From Halioglobus japonicus (GTDB lineage Bacteria > Pseudomonadota > Gammaproteobacteria > Pseudomonadales > Halieaceae), in the NCBI GenBank assembly GCA_902705825.1, contig CACSIL010000050.1, forward strand, positions 65,118-129,117: a DNA stretch of 64,000 nt, read 5' to 3'. Position numbers and translations under genes: made by a program. The notes under the pieces were generated by a model. That model had not been told where the DNA came from and made no database searches. It saw nothing but the letters and a program-made list of their open reading frames with translations. Shown here piece by piece: positions 42,664-51,658 of the stretch (position 1 is its first letter; the number at the start of each line of letters is the position of its first letter).

Positions 42664-44367
42664 CTATTCCCCAGCGTGGCTGATATGCTTCGTATCTTTC
42701 ATCGCCGCAATAACCTGATCCAAATTGTAGCTCGCAGGCATCTGCAACGATGGGAACTCCCGGTAAGTCTCAAGCTCTTTCAGCCATAACAACTGGCCTA
42801 TGGGCAGCAGGTTCCAGTCATAGATGTACGCGGTGCTCGGCGCTGCCAACGTACCACCCATGCTCATGAAGCCTTTCTGGTCCTGCCCGACGTTTTGCTC
42901 GAAAGGGTCGCGCTTGATATTGTTGACCATTGTCCAGTGATAGGTAACTGGCGGTAACAGGCCTCCGGTAGGCGAAGCAGACTGCATGGTGTAATAGAAC
43001 TTCCAGTTCTTATACCGCACCGCAGATGGGTGTTGGCCGGTATAATAGAAGAAGGTTTCGCGTGCCGAGTCGCTCTTACCTTCAAGGTAGTCACGCTGAT
43101 CGACGCCGTCCAATGTTGTCTTGAGGATGCCAGGATATTTTCCAGCCTCGATTTGCTTTTTAAGGCCATCTCCCGAGGGGCCACCGGCGATATTCACGAA
43201 CGTGGGTACCCAATCCAGCGAGGAAAAGATCTGGTCAGGGGTGGTGCCTGCTTTGATGTGCCCGGGCCAGCGAACAATCATTGGGGCACGCATACCGCCT
43301 TCCCAGGTGGTGAGTTTTCCACCCTTGAATGGCGTCACACCACCGTCGGGATAGGTGATTGCCTCGGCACCATTATCAGTAGTAAAGACGACAATGGTAT
43401 TGTCTAGCTCACCCATGTCTTCCAATTTCTTGAGTACATAGCCGATGTTGTCGTCCATCTGCTTCATGCCAACTTCGTTGATACCCCAGTCCTTGCCTCC
43501 TTCCTGTCCCAGCATCGCCAGGTACTTCTCGCTAAGCACGGTAGTGATATGCATACGCGCGGGGTTGTACCAAACGAAAAATGGCTTACCGGTTTTCTCA
43601 GGATCATTGCGATCGAGAAAATCGATCACCTTGGCCGAGATTTCTTCATCCACTGATTCTGAACGGGCCAGCGTCAGCGGTCCCTCGTCCTTACAGCTCT
43701 GGTTGGCCTGAGTACCGTCCTTGGAGGTGCAATGAATGACGGGCCGTGGTGGCGTCATACAAAGTCCGTCTTTGGGATCAACAGCACCGGGAACAGGCTC
43801 CAGACCATTGACTGGCGTATTGGTGCACGGTGGAACGACAGCTTGTACGGTAGGAGCGCTGTTGATGTCGGGAAAACTTACGCCCTGCATGGCATCCAGG
43901 TGGTAGAGATAGCCCCAGAATTCCTGAAAGCCATGGGCTGTGGGTAGGGCTGCGGCATGGTCACCCAGGTGGTTTTTGCCGAATTGCCCAGTGTTATAGC
44001 CCAGATCAAGCAAAAACTTGGACAGCGCTGGTGTGCCGGGTAACAGGTAACTGGTGGCCCCTGGGAGTTGGGGCATTACCATGCCCGCCCGCAGAGGGTG
44101 CATGCCGGTAAAAAATGCCGTGCGCCCAGCCGTGCAACTCTGCTCGGCATAATAAGTCATAAATCTGGCGCCTTCATTGGCCAGACGGTCGATATTGGGT
44201 GTTTCACCCACCATGAGGCCCTGGTGATACGCGCCCACATTCATGATGCCAATATCATCGCCCATGATGAACATGATATTGGGTTTCTCGCTGGCGGCCT
44301 GCGCCAGAGCGGGCAGTGCAACGGCAAGCCCTATCCCTGTCAGCAGTTGCCTAATTTTGTTTTTCAT
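42664..44367 (-). CDS. Arylsulfatase-type sulfatase, exported (second copy)
   Basis: 567 residues from ATG 44367 (GGGAG upstream). Signal peptide ends near Ala-Gln-Ala (residues 22-24). NIMFIMGDDIG supplies the metal Asp pair; the active-site loop is Cys78-Thr-Ala-Gly-Arg82, the same CTAGR variant as the 35197-36777 sulfatase; TGQFGKNHLGDH and VFTTDNGAE follow. A Cys-containing insert (residues about 185-235) is absent from the other copy. The two are clearly homologous but diverged, so they probably act on different sulfate esters. A divergent LysR gene 204 nt away may regulate it. Confidence 0.9.
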   Translation of the reverse strand: MKNKIRQLLTGIGLAVALPALAQAASEKPNIMFIMGDDIGIMNVGAYHQGLMVGETPNIDRLANEGARFMTYYAEQSCTAGRTAFFTGMHPLRAGMVMPQLPGATSYLLPGTPALSKFLLDLGYNTGQFGKNHLGDHAAALPTAHGFQEFWGYLYHLDAMQGVSFPDINSAPTVQAVVPPCTNTPVNGLEPVPGAVDPKDGLCMTPPRPVIHCTSKDGTQANQSCKDEGPLTLARSESVDEEISAKVIDFLDRNDPEKTGKPFFVWYNPARMHITTVLSEKYLAMLGQEGGKDWGINEVGMKQMDDNIGYVLKKLEDMGELDNTIVVFTTDNGAEAITYPDGGVTPFKGGKLTTWEGGMRAPMIVRWPGHIKAGTTPDQIFSSLDWVPTFVNIAGGPSGDGLKKQIEAGKYPGILKTTLDGVDQRDYLEGKSDSARETFFYYTGQHPSAVRYKNWKFYYTMQSASPTGGLLPPVTYHWTMVNNIKRDPFEQNVGQDQKGFMSMGGTLAAPSTAYIYDWNLLPIGQLLWLKELETYREFPSLQMPASYNLDQVIAAMKDTKHISHAGE

Positions 44368-44571
44368 ATGTAGCTCCCAAAAAAGTGAAAACGAACCATT
44401 AGCGCTTCGGACTCCCGGCGCACCAACCACACCTTCTGTTCAGTATGGACACAGCCCTTTCCCGTTCATCCAGATTGAACGGAATGAGCAATGTAGTAGA
44501 AAAATCTAATTCGTGCCAATATATCGGAATTACTAAATCCATAACCTACGCGTTATTAATAGGGGTTAAAC

Positions 44572-45540
44572 ATGATTGTTAGTGACACTCGCCTGACGCA
44601 TCTCATCAGCGTTGTCCGCCATGGACACTTTGGGCTCGCAGCTGCTTCGCTGGGTATTTCGCAACCGGCGCTGTCTAAAAGTATTCAGGGCCTTGAGGCA
44701 GTATTGGGTGTCAAAGTGCTGGATCGCGAAAGGGTAGTACCCACCACTTTTGGTGAAACCGTTATCCAATATGGCACCGAGATCTTACGCACCCAGAATG
44801 AGATGTTGCGGAATTTGAAATCGCTGAATAACCTTGACGCAGGTCTGGTGAAAGTTCAGTTCGGCCCCTATCCCATTGTTATATCTGGCCACGCAGCGGC
44901 TGCTCGACTGCTAAAGCATCACCCCAATATACAGCTGTCACTCGGCGTCGCAGACTGGCGCGAGTGTATGGCCGCAGTGATCGATGGTAGCGTGGAATTT
45001 GGCGTTGCTGAACAGGACGAATTGGTAACGGATACGCGTTTCGAATTTGAAGTACTGGGTGCTCATTCAGGCCGCCTGTTCTGTCACCCTGAGCACCCTC
45101 TGCTGTGCCAGCCGCGCATCACCTTCGAGGACGTCCTTCAATACCCTTGGGCAAGCAGCCGGCTACCCTCCCGTGTTAGCAACCGCTTCCCGAGGCAACC
45201 CTGTCCGGCCGGCCACATCGACCCACTCAATGGTGACTTCGTCCCGAGTGTGCAAATTGATGTGCCGATCAACCTGGGCAACTTTACCGCAGGCAGAGAG
45301 ATGCTGACTCTTGCGTCACTCGCATTGGTGGAGAAGGAGGTGGCAGCGGGCATAATGGTGCCGCTGCCGGGGCTGATATTCGAAAGTAGATATGGCCTGC
45401 TCAGACTCAAATCGCATTCTTTCTCTCCCGCCGCTCTGGCGCTGATTGCGGAGATACGGGCAGTGGAGGCGGAGTTTTCGCAGCGCGAACTGTTTCTGGC
45501 AAAGAAATACAAAAACCTGATTACACCTCGATCAGCTTGA
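44572..45540 (+). CDS. LysR-family transcriptional regulator
   Basis: 322 residues. The N-terminal winged helix (about 5-65) reads THLISVVRHGHFGLAAASLGISQPALSKSIQGLEAVLGV, a good LysR helix-turn-helix, followed by the substrate-binding domain (about 92-310). It is divergent from the second sulfatase with a 204-nt A/T-rich intergenic space, the standard LysR target arrangement, so control of that sulfatase (perhaps by sulfate or its ester) is the natural hypothesis. Effector unknown. Confidence 0.88.
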   Translation: MIVSDTRLTHLISVVRHGHFGLAAASLGISQPALSKSIQGLEAVLGVKVLDRERVVPTTFGETVIQYGTEILRTQNEMLRNLKSLNNLDAGLVKVQFGPYPIVISGHAAAARLLKHHPNIQLSLGVADWRECMAAVIDGSVEFGVAEQDELVTDTRFEFEVLGAHSGRLFCHPEHPLLCQPRITFEDVLQYPWASSRLPSRVSNRFPRQPCPAGHIDPLNGDFVPSVQIDVPINLGNFTAGREMLTLASLALVEKEVAAGIMVPLPGLIFESRYGLLRLKSHSFSPAALALIAEIRAVEAEFSQRELFLAKKYKNLITPRSA

Positions 45541-45672
45541 CTATTTGCTGCTCCAACCAATGGTCCGCCAGTAGCTTCTTCCGCTGTACTTTTTGGTGTT
45601 AGCGCCGCTTAGCTCGGGAGCAATTTTGCCGGTTTCCTGATGATGGGTTCTGTTGTAAACATCGAATATTAC

Positions 45673-45692
45673 TGTGCAGAAAGTGCTGCACA
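45673..45692. promoter_or_regulatory. Inverted repeat upstream of the HxlR-type gene
   Basis: TGTGCAG-AAAGTG-CTGCACA is a perfect 7-bp inverted repeat with a 6-nt spacer, 45 nt before the start of the HxlR-like regulator. The position fits an autoregulatory operator. It could also be a hairpin in the leader. Confidence 0.4.
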
Positions 45693-45737
45693 ATGTGTAA
45701 TTTGGCACTACGCTTTGTATGGTAACAGGAGGATGTA

Positions 45738-46433
45738 ATGAACGATTCGGGAAGTTTGTGTCCTACTATCAAGGCATCAGAAATTATAGGTGACAAGTGG
45801 ACACTGTTGATTCTGCGTGAGCTGATGTTCGGCTTTACCCGGTATAACCAGTTTCAGCGAGCATTGCCGCGCATTTCCCCGACAGTTCTGAGTGGCCGCC
45901 TCAAACAGATGGAAGCGAACGGGCTTATTATTCGCAAGCAGGCCACAGGTCAAAAGGGCGGTGAATACCGGTTAACTCGCTCGGGACTCGAACTCGGTCC
46001 GATTATGGATTCACTGGCGCGATGGGGGCTGCGCTGGGCCAGAGACCAGTTGTGCGATATCGATCTGGATGTCGGCGGGTTCATGTGGGATTTTCACCGC
46101 ACCCTGCAGGTATCACAGCTGCCCGATGGCAAGACGGTGCTGTGCGTTATTTTTAGCGAACTCAAGGAAGCACAAAAGTGGTGGATGATTGCCGATCGTC
46201 AATCTGTCGATCTGTGCAATGACGATCCTGGTCACGATGTTGACGTATACATTACGGGGACCTTGCAAGGCTTGGCCAGCATCTGGATGGGGGACGTCGC
46301 GCTCGCCAGCGAGATGAGCAGTAAACAGCTGATGCTTACCGGTGAGCGCCAGATCGTTGGCAGCGCCGAACGCTGGTTTCCACGCTCGAGTTATGCGGAT
46401 GTTCGTCCCGAGTCGAATGAAGCGACCAGCTAG
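45738..46433 (+). CDS. HxlR-family transcriptional regulator with C-terminal SCP2-like domain
   Basis: 231 residues. The winged-helix domain (about 1-105) has CPTIKASEIIGDKWTLLILRELMFG and RISPTVLSGRLKQMEANGLI, typical of HxlR proteins, including the Cys near the N-terminus often used in redox or aldehyde sensing (Cys9). The C-terminal about 120 residues are of a sterol-carrier-like type found in some longer family members and may bind a lipid-like ligand. AGGAGG lies 5 nt before the ATG. The only nearby downstream gene is the small tautomerase. Confidence 0.85.
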   Translation: MNDSGSLCPTIKASEIIGDKWTLLILRELMFGFTRYNQFQRALPRISPTVLSGRLKQMEANGLIIRKQATGQKGGEYRLTRSGLELGPIMDSLARWGLRWARDQLCDIDLDVGGFMWDFHRTLQVSQLPDGKTVLCVIFSELKEAQKWWMIADRQSVDLCNDDPGHDVDVYITGTLQGLASIWMGDVALASEMSSKQLMLTGERQIVGSAERWFPRSSYADVRPESNEATS

Positions 46434-46669
46434 ATCCCTCCCGCTTTCCAGGTAATTTCACTGCTTGGGCAAAACCGGTAAAGCTGAGCGTAGCCGGCTT
46501 TTTACCTGATGGCTCAACGCGTTATTCGGCGGATTCTTACTACGTAAAACGTAGTTGGATGCTACAGCATCCGCAGTATTCTCAGACTGTGAGCATGCCT
46601 ACCATGGGTGCATCAGGAGTTAGCGCTTCTGGAGCTTTGATGCAACGACTAACCAATGGAGAAAATGCA

Positions 46670-46885
46670 ATGCCACTAATAACTGTCAGCTTAATCGAGA
46701 ATGTTTTCAGCGCAGAAGAGAAAGCAGAGATGATCACCCGGCTAACCGATACGATGGTGGATATCGAGGGAGAGACAATGCGCTCTGTTACCTGGGTGAG
46801 AATCGAGGAGATACCCGAGGGACAATGGGCTATTGGTGGCGCCGCTCTCACCGCTGCAATGGTTCATGAAATGCAGAAGGGATGA
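46670..46885 (+). CDS. Small tautomerase-family protein (4-oxalocrotonate tautomerase-like)
   Basis: 71 residues from ATG 46670, chosen because it puts Pro at position 2 (MPLITVSLIEN), the catalytic base of the tautomerase superfamily, and has GGAG 8 nt upstream. VFSAEEKAEMITRLTDTMVDIEG and VTWVRIEEIPEGQWAIGG match the fold. The longer open frame upstream would bury Pro and is not real. Members act on keto-enol acids or related compounds, working as hexamers. It follows the HxlR-type gene on the same strand, 236 nt away, and may be its target. Confidence 0.85.
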   Translation: MPLITVSLIENVFSAEEKAEMITRLTDTMVDIEGETMRSVTWVRIEEIPEGQWAIGGAALTAAMVHEMQKG

Positions 46886-46989
46886 GCCGGGGGCTTCGCT
46901 GGTGACAACTGCGGCTGTCAGCAGCGGAGCCCAGTATCCGCAATGCGGTGAGATATTTCATTGGGAAGCGAGATGGATGCGATCTTTTA

Positions 46990-47010
46990 TAGTTCGGTTA
47001 AACCGAACTA
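46990..47010. promoter_or_regulatory. 21-bp perfect palindrome upstream of purK
   Basis: TAGTTCGGTT (46990-46999), a central A, then AACCGAACTA (47001-47010). It lies 147 nt before the purK start. The near-perfect symmetry and the A/T-rich flanks (TTTTAT before, AAATGC after) fit a dimeric repressor operator; there is no T-run on either strand, which argues against a terminator. The cognate protein is unknown. Confidence 0.6.
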
Positions 47011-47156
47011 AATGCAACCAAAACACGAATTGTCGGAATATTTAATATCTATATCCTAGCGCCGTCACATTAACCGGATTTGGCTATGGAGTATTTCGAG
47101 GTGACACAGGACGGCACAGCATACCTCGGTGTGATCGACGTAGTGAGGTGGCTTGG

Positions 47157-48317
47157 ATGAATATTCGGCTCGGTATCATCGGGGGTGGGCAGTTGGGCCT
47201 CTATTTGTGTGAGGCGGCCCAGGCTCTGGGTTTTCATGTGTCTGTTATAACGGGGTCGGAGCAGGACCCTGCAGTGCAGTGTGCCGATAGCAGTTTAGTC
47301 GGACACATGGACGATCGAGAGCTTATCGAACGTTTTCTTGACGGCTGTGATGTCGTCACCTTCGACAAGGAGGGCGTGCCGAATGAAACTCTGGATTGGC
47401 TAGCCGATGCGCAGCTGAAAGGGCGCGTCAACAATCGCCCCGATGCACAGACCTTGCTCATGCTCAAAGACAAGGCACTGCAAAAAACCTGGTTGCAGCA
47501 ACACGATTTGCCTACTCTGCCATTTCAGGTTCTGTCCGGGAGAGCGTGCTTGGGGGAGTCAATCAGCGCTGAACCGGGCCGCGCAGTGGTGCAGAAGGCG
47601 CGCTGCGATGGATACGATGGGCGCGGGGTCCAGATACTGCATTCACTCGTAGCGGAACAGCAGTTATGGGATATCCCGAGTATCGTTGAGCCCTACTATG
47701 CAAACTGCAAAGAAATTTCGGTGGTGACAGCGCGCGACCAGCGGGGGAGTATTCAGACTTACCCGCCTGTCAGTATGGAGTTTGACCACCAACTAAACTC
47801 CGTGAAGGTGGTCGCTATGCCAGCGGCGGTCAGCCCCGACATCGGCACAGCCGCTAGCAGGCTGGCAGAGAATGTTGTGACACTACTGGATGGTGTTGGG
47901 GTGTTTGCTATCGAGATGTTTGTAACCCCTGAAGGTGAACTACTGATCAATGAGATTTCACCGCGGGTTCACAACTCTGGCCACCTGACGCTGGATGGCT
48001 GTAACGTCTCGCAGTTCGAGCAGCATGTGCGTGCAGTGGCAGGCCTGCCGCTGCTTCCGGTTGCCACACAGGAATGTGCCGTCATGTTGAATATTCTGTA
48101 CTGCGACGCGCTAAAAGACCACTGTCCTGCCAGGCCTGTTGTGGATAGAACGACGCAGCCGGGTACCGCCATTTACTGGTACGGTAAAACGCCAGGCCAG
48201 CCCGGTAGAAAAATGGGCCATATCAATGCAGTGGCGCCCAGCGTCGAGATGGCTGAGAAGTTGGCTGACGGCGCGCTGACAAAATTATCTTCCAACACAG
48301 GTGAACAGAACGTATGA
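47157..48317 (+). CDS. purK: N5-carboxyaminoimidazole ribonucleotide synthase
   Basis: 386 residues from ATG 47157 with GAGGTGG upstream. N-terminal fold [26 protein letters not shown]; the ATP-grasp domain has [54 protein letters not shown] and the C-terminal YWYGK. PurK joins bicarbonate to AIR using ATP, giving N5-CAIR for purine synthesis. Its TGA overlaps the purE ATG by 4 nt. It heads a four-gene operon whose third and fourth genes encode a bicarbonate carrier and its PII-like partner, which would supply the substrate of this enzyme. Confidence 0.96.
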   Translation: MNIRLGIIGGGQLGLYLCEAAQALGFHVSVITGSEQDPAVQCADSSLVGHMDDRELIERFLDGCDVVTFDKEGVPNETLDWLADAQLKGRVNNRPDAQTLLMLKDKALQKTWLQQHDLPTLPFQVLSGRACLGESISAEPGRAVVQKARCDGYDGRGVQILHSLVAEQQLWDIPSIVEPYYANCKEISVVTARDQRGSIQTYPPVSMEFDHQLNSVKVVAMPAAVSPDIGTAASRLAENVVTLLDGVGVFAIEMFVTPEGELLINEISPRVHNSGHLTLDGCNVSQFEQHVRAVAGLPLLPVATQECAVMLNILYCDALKDHCPARPVVDRTTQPGTAIYWYGKTPGQPGRKMGHINAVAPSVEMAEKLADGALTKLSSNTGEQNV

Positions 48318-48811
48318 ATAATGACGTAGGTATTATCATGGGCAGTGACTCAGATCTGCCGACTATGCGGGCCGCCGCAGACGTGCTGCAGCAACTGGGT
48401 GTCTCGTATGAGCTGGATATTGTCAGTGCGCACCGCACGCCCGAGAAATTACATGACTACGCTGGCTCTGCAGAAGCGCGCGGGCTCAAGGTCATCATCG
48501 CCGGAGCAGGGGGCGCAGCCCATCTACCGGGGATGGCGGCATCCATGACAGTACTGCCCGTTATCGGCGTGCCGATAGGGATCACGCGGCTGGAGGGTAT
48601 GGATGCGCTGTTGTCCATTGTGCAGATGCCCGCAGGCGTTCCGGTAGCTACTGTGGCGATCGACAATGCCAGCAATGCGGCTATCCTTGCCGCGCAGATG
48701 ATTGCCACCGGGGACCTCGCATTGCGCGAGAGACTGCGCGAGTACAAGCTTGGTCTGCGCGATAAGGTCCTGCAAAAATCTGCCGTACTGCAGGCACAGC
48801 TGGCACCCTAA
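48314..48811 (+). CDS. purE: N5-CAIR mutase, catalytic subunit
   Basis: 165 residues. The phosphate-binding N-terminus [12 protein letters not shown], the active-site loop [12 protein letters not shown] with catalytic His, and [13 protein letters not shown] are all intact, so this is class I PurE. It converts N5-CAIR to CAIR. It overlaps purK (ATGA) and its stop overlaps the sbtA start (TAATG), so all are translationally coupled. Length is normal for the family. Confidence 0.97.
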   Translation: MNNDVGIIMGSDSDLPTMRAAADVLQQLGVSYELDIVSAHRTPEKLHDYAGSAEARGLKVIIAGAGGAAHLPGMAASMTVLPVIGVPIGITRLEGMDALLSIVQMPAGVPVATVAIDNASNAAILAAQMIATGDLALRERLREYKLGLRDKVLQKSAVLQAQLAP

Positions 48812-49806
48812 TGTCGGCATTCCTGGGTAACCTGGGGTCGCCACCCCTACTGTTTTTCTTTCTCGGTGTAATGGCTGTTGTTGTGCGCTCCGACCTGGAA
48901 ATACCCGCTCAGGTCGCCAAAGCACTTTCGCTGTATTTGCTCTTTGCTATTGGTTTCAAGGGCGGTGTGGCACTGTCGGAATCGACCATTGATGGATCGG
49001 TACTGATGACACTGCTGGCGGCGATGGCGCTGTCGGCAGCGATACCGGTTTACACATTCTTCGTGATGAGAAAGAAGCTGCCGACCGCAGATGCGGCGGC
49101 GATTGCGGCAACCTATGGATCCGTTAGTGCAGTGACTTTTGTTACAGCGGCAGGGTATCTGGACATTCAGGATATCGCCTGGAGCGGTTACCTGGTTGCA
49201 GCGATGGCCCTGATGGAGTCGCCTGCCATTATTGTTGGTATCCTGCTCTACAACCATTTTGGCAAGCAGGGTAACGCTGCGTCCAGTTTGTTCTCCTGGA
49301 AGCAGCTGATCAATGAATCCCTCTTTAATGGCTCGGTATTCCTGATTCTTGGCAGTATGTTGATCGGCTGGATTACCGGCTCAGACGGGATGAGTCAGGT
49401 AGAGCCGTTAGTTAAGGGCTTGTTTCTGGGGCTGCTCTGTCTGTTCCTGCTCGATATGGGCATTGTTGCGGCACGGCGCTTTAGGGACTCCCGACACGCC
49501 GCCACTGAGTCTGCAGCAGGCCAGCCGCTGAAGTTGATGCTGGTGGCGGCACTGAGTATGCCATTGATCAATGCGATGATCGGCCTCTCTGTCGCCTGGC
49601 TGTTGGGCCTCAGCGAGGGAGATGCGCTGTTGTTTGTCGTACTGGTAGCCAGCGGCTCGTATATCGCGGTACCGGCAGCGATGCGCCTTGCCCTGCCAGA
49701 GGCAAATCCGGGTAATTACCTGACCATGTCCCTTGCCATTACCTTCCCATTTAATCTGCTAATTGGCATCCCCGTGTACCATGCAATGATAAGGTGGTTG
49801 CTATGA
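48811..49806 (+). CDS. sbtA: SbtA-type sodium-dependent bicarbonate transporter
   Basis: 331 residues, ten or so membrane helices. LSLYLLFAIGFKGGVALSES near residue 35 and TYGSVSAVTFVTAAGYLD near residue 105 are the signature stretches of the SbtA family. ALMESPAIIVGILLY and GLFLGLLCLFLLDMGIVAARR follow, and the two halves show the inverted-repeat layout. Family members import bicarbonate with sodium. Its start shares an A with the purE stop and its stop overlaps the next gene's ATG, so the purine enzymes and the carrier are on one message. Confidence 0.9.
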   Translation: MSAFLGNLGSPPLLFFFLGVMAVVVRSDLEIPAQVAKALSLYLLFAIGFKGGVALSESTIDGSVLMTLLAAMALSAAIPVYTFFVMRKKLPTADAAAIAATYGSVSAVTFVTAAGYLDIQDIAWSGYLVAAMALMESPAIIVGILLYNHFGKQGNAASSLFSWKQLINESLFNGSVFLILGSMLIGWITGSDGMSQVEPLVKGLFLGLLCLFLLDMGIVAARRFRDSRHAATESAAGQPLKLMLVAALSMPLINAMIGLSVAWLLGLSEGDALLFVVLVASGSYIAVPAAMRLALPEANPGNYLTMSLAITFPFNLLIGIPVYHAMIRWLL

Positions 49807-50099
49807 AGACCTGTAAACGCATAGAGATCGTGATTGAAACGCCCCTGGCGCGCAGGCTGGCCACGCGGTTGCGCGAGCTGGGAGCTCCAGGGTTTACGTT
49901 GATCCCTGAAGTCAGGGGCGCGGGCGACAGGGGAGAGCGCAGGGCAGATGAGCTGTCGGGAGATTCGAGTAATTGCTTGATACTGATAGCCTGTGATGAT
50001 CAAGCCACTGTAGATCGAATTCTCGATGCTGTGCGACCGCTGCTTTCCAGTAGTGGCGGGGTGTGTCTTGTCTCCGATGCGCTGTGGCTGCGACACTAG
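49803..50099 (+). CDS. SbtB-like PII-family regulator of SbtA
   Basis: 98 residues from ATG 49803, which overlaps the sbtA stop (ATGA). A short ferredoxin-like fold: IEIVIETPLARRLATRLRELGAPGFTLIPEVRG, a polar T-loop region, then CLILIACDDQATVDRILDAVRPLLSSSGGVCLVSDALWL. Size, position directly after sbtA and fold pattern fit SbtB, which binds nucleotides and blocks or tunes SbtA in cyanobacteria and other bacteria. The T-loop is short and differs from the GlnB type (no Tyr for uridylylation is seen there). Confidence 0.82.
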   Translation: MKTCKRIEIVIETPLARRLATRLRELGAPGFTLIPEVRGAGDRGERRADELSGDSSNCLILIACDDQATVDRILDAVRPLLSSSGGVCLVSDALWLRH

Positions 50100-50117
50100 C
50101 GAGTAAAGCTTAAGACA

Positions 50118-51020
50118 TCAGTCGGGGAGCAACTCGTTTCTGGCGTTTTCGATGATATTGAGCACCGCGGGATGTTTCAGTTTGCGCTCCGGTGAGATGG
50201 CATAGTATTTCTCTTCCACGGTCAGGTCAGGGCCGATACGACGGCAGCGGTACATCTGTTCTACCTCATCGCCAAAGGCTGCTGGCGCCGGGAAAATACC
50301 GTTGCCTGCCTCGCCGAATGCTTTCATCAAAGCACTGTCTTCAAACTCCGCCACCAGTGTCGGTGCGATGCCCTGTTGGTCAAACCAGTCATCCAGGGCG
50401 CGTCTTATGGGGTTGTCTACCGTCGGTAGCAGGATAGGCGCTTTATCCAGTGACTGTGGAAAGTTCTTTTCATACTGGCGAGCTGTGCCCTTTCTGGCAA
50501 ACAGCGCGATTGCGCTGGAGCCGAGGGCGTGGCTGAAGGCTTTGACCGAGAGTCCGGATGGAATAGGGCGGTCAGACAGCACCAGATCCAGCTGATGCAC
50601 GGCGAGCTCGCCAAGCAGGGTATCGAGTCCGCCCTCGCGACAGACCAGTCTTATGGCCTTTTCGGACTTCAGAACCGGTTGTAATATCCGTGAGGAGACA
50701 AGTTTGGGGATGGCGTTGACGATGCCAACAGCGAGTAGGTCCGGTGCCACGCCCCGTCCGGTTTTTACACGGGATGTCAGCTCGGCGCCCAGCGCGAAGA
50801 TCTCATCTGCATACTGGTACACCATATGACCGGTCTCGGTCATCGCCAGGCCGCGGCCAACGCGATGGAATAGCGGCTCGCCAACAGACGCTTCCAACAG
50901 CTTCAGCTGTCCGCTGATGGTCTGGGGCGTCAGGTGCAACGTCTGGGTGGCCTTGGCGATGCTGCCTTCGCGGGCGACAGTCCAGAAATACAGCAGATGG
51001 TTGTAGTTGAGGTGTTTCAC
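50118..51020 (-). CDS. NhaR-like LysR-family regulator
   Basis: 300 residues. MKHLNYNHLLYFWTVAREGSIAKATQTLHLTPQTISGQLKLLE closely follows the NhaR N-terminus (NYNHL-YFW, LTPQTI-GQ). The C-terminal EFEDSALMKAFGEAGNGIFPAPAAF also matches the NhaR effector domain. NhaR activates sodium/proton antiporter genes in response to sodium in E. coli. Here it is convergent with the purK-sbtB operon (18 nt gap). As SbtA needs sodium, regulation of that carrier or of a sodium response is possible but untested. Confidence 0.82.
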   Translation of the reverse strand: MKHLNYNHLLYFWTVAREGSIAKATQTLHLTPQTISGQLKLLEASVGEPLFHRVGRGLAMTETGHMVYQYADEIFALGAELTSRVKTGRGVAPDLLAVGIVNAIPKLVSSRILQPVLKSEKAIRLVCREGGLDTLLGELAVHQLDLVLSDRPIPSGLSVKAFSHALGSSAIALFARKGTARQYEKNFPQSLDKAPILLPTVDNPIRRALDDWFDQQGIAPTLVAEFEDSALMKAFGEAGNGIFPAPAAFGDEVEQMYRCRRIGPDLTVEEKYYAISPERKLKHPAVLNIIENARNELLPD

Positions 51021-51159
51021 TGGTGTAACCGCTTTCCTTTTGTTCGTAAGGGATCAGTCGGATATCTATTGTTTCCGGTGCAGAATAGCACTATCGCCGC
51101 AGCGCACAGAGAGGTATTGGTGACGAGTTTATCAAAACTGATTTGAACCGGAGCGCAAT

Positions 51160-51516
51160 ATGACGCGTATAGCCTATAAACCCAACGAGGAAAGCGTCAT
51201 GAAGAAAATGATATTGGAAAGCTGGGATGCCGTCATGGATAACCGTCGAAACCCGCTCAGGCATTTGGACTTGGCCTCGCAGCATTACTTTATGCAGGTG
51301 CTGGGTTGGATGTGGAGTATGGTGTTCAGTTTGTCATTCCTGTCAATTTTTCAGTTCGGGTACATGTGGTTCGCTCACCTGCTGGTCGTCGCGGGGGTCT
51401 GTATGACCGTTGCTGTTTTCAAAGAGGCAGAAAAGCAGGCAGTGCAAATGCAAGCTGAGCCTGTGCCACTCAGTGCTTCGTCACAGTGTGTGTGGCAGCT
51501 GGACCGGGAGGCGTGA
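51160..51516 (+). CDS. Small membrane protein of unknown function
   Basis: 118 residues with two hydrophobic segments (about 50-67 and 69-87), a basic N-terminal part (NRRNPLRHLDLASQHYFMQVLGW) and a polar tail ending QLDREA. I recognise no named family; the pattern is of a short inner-membrane protein. Starts at 51160 (GGAG 6 nt upstream) and at 51199 (GAGG 8 nt upstream) both have good ribosome sites; the second would give 105 residues. It stands alone, divergent from the NhaR-like gene. Confidence 0.65.
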   Translation: MTRIAYKPNEESVMKKMILESWDAVMDNRRNPLRHLDLASQHYFMQVLGWMWSMVFSLSFLSIFQFGYMWFAHLLVVAGVCMTVAVFKEAEKQAVQMQAEPVPLSASSQCVWQLDREA

Positions 51517-51658
51517 AAAAGCGGCATACATCGCTCATACTTTGAATCCCGGTGCTGGTTTCAGCTGTCAGCGCCTTCCGATACTATCCGGGATGCTCAG
51601 ACGAGCAGTGTAGACAATGAATAGGGACTGTCGCCTTCACGATACAAGGAAGAAAGCA

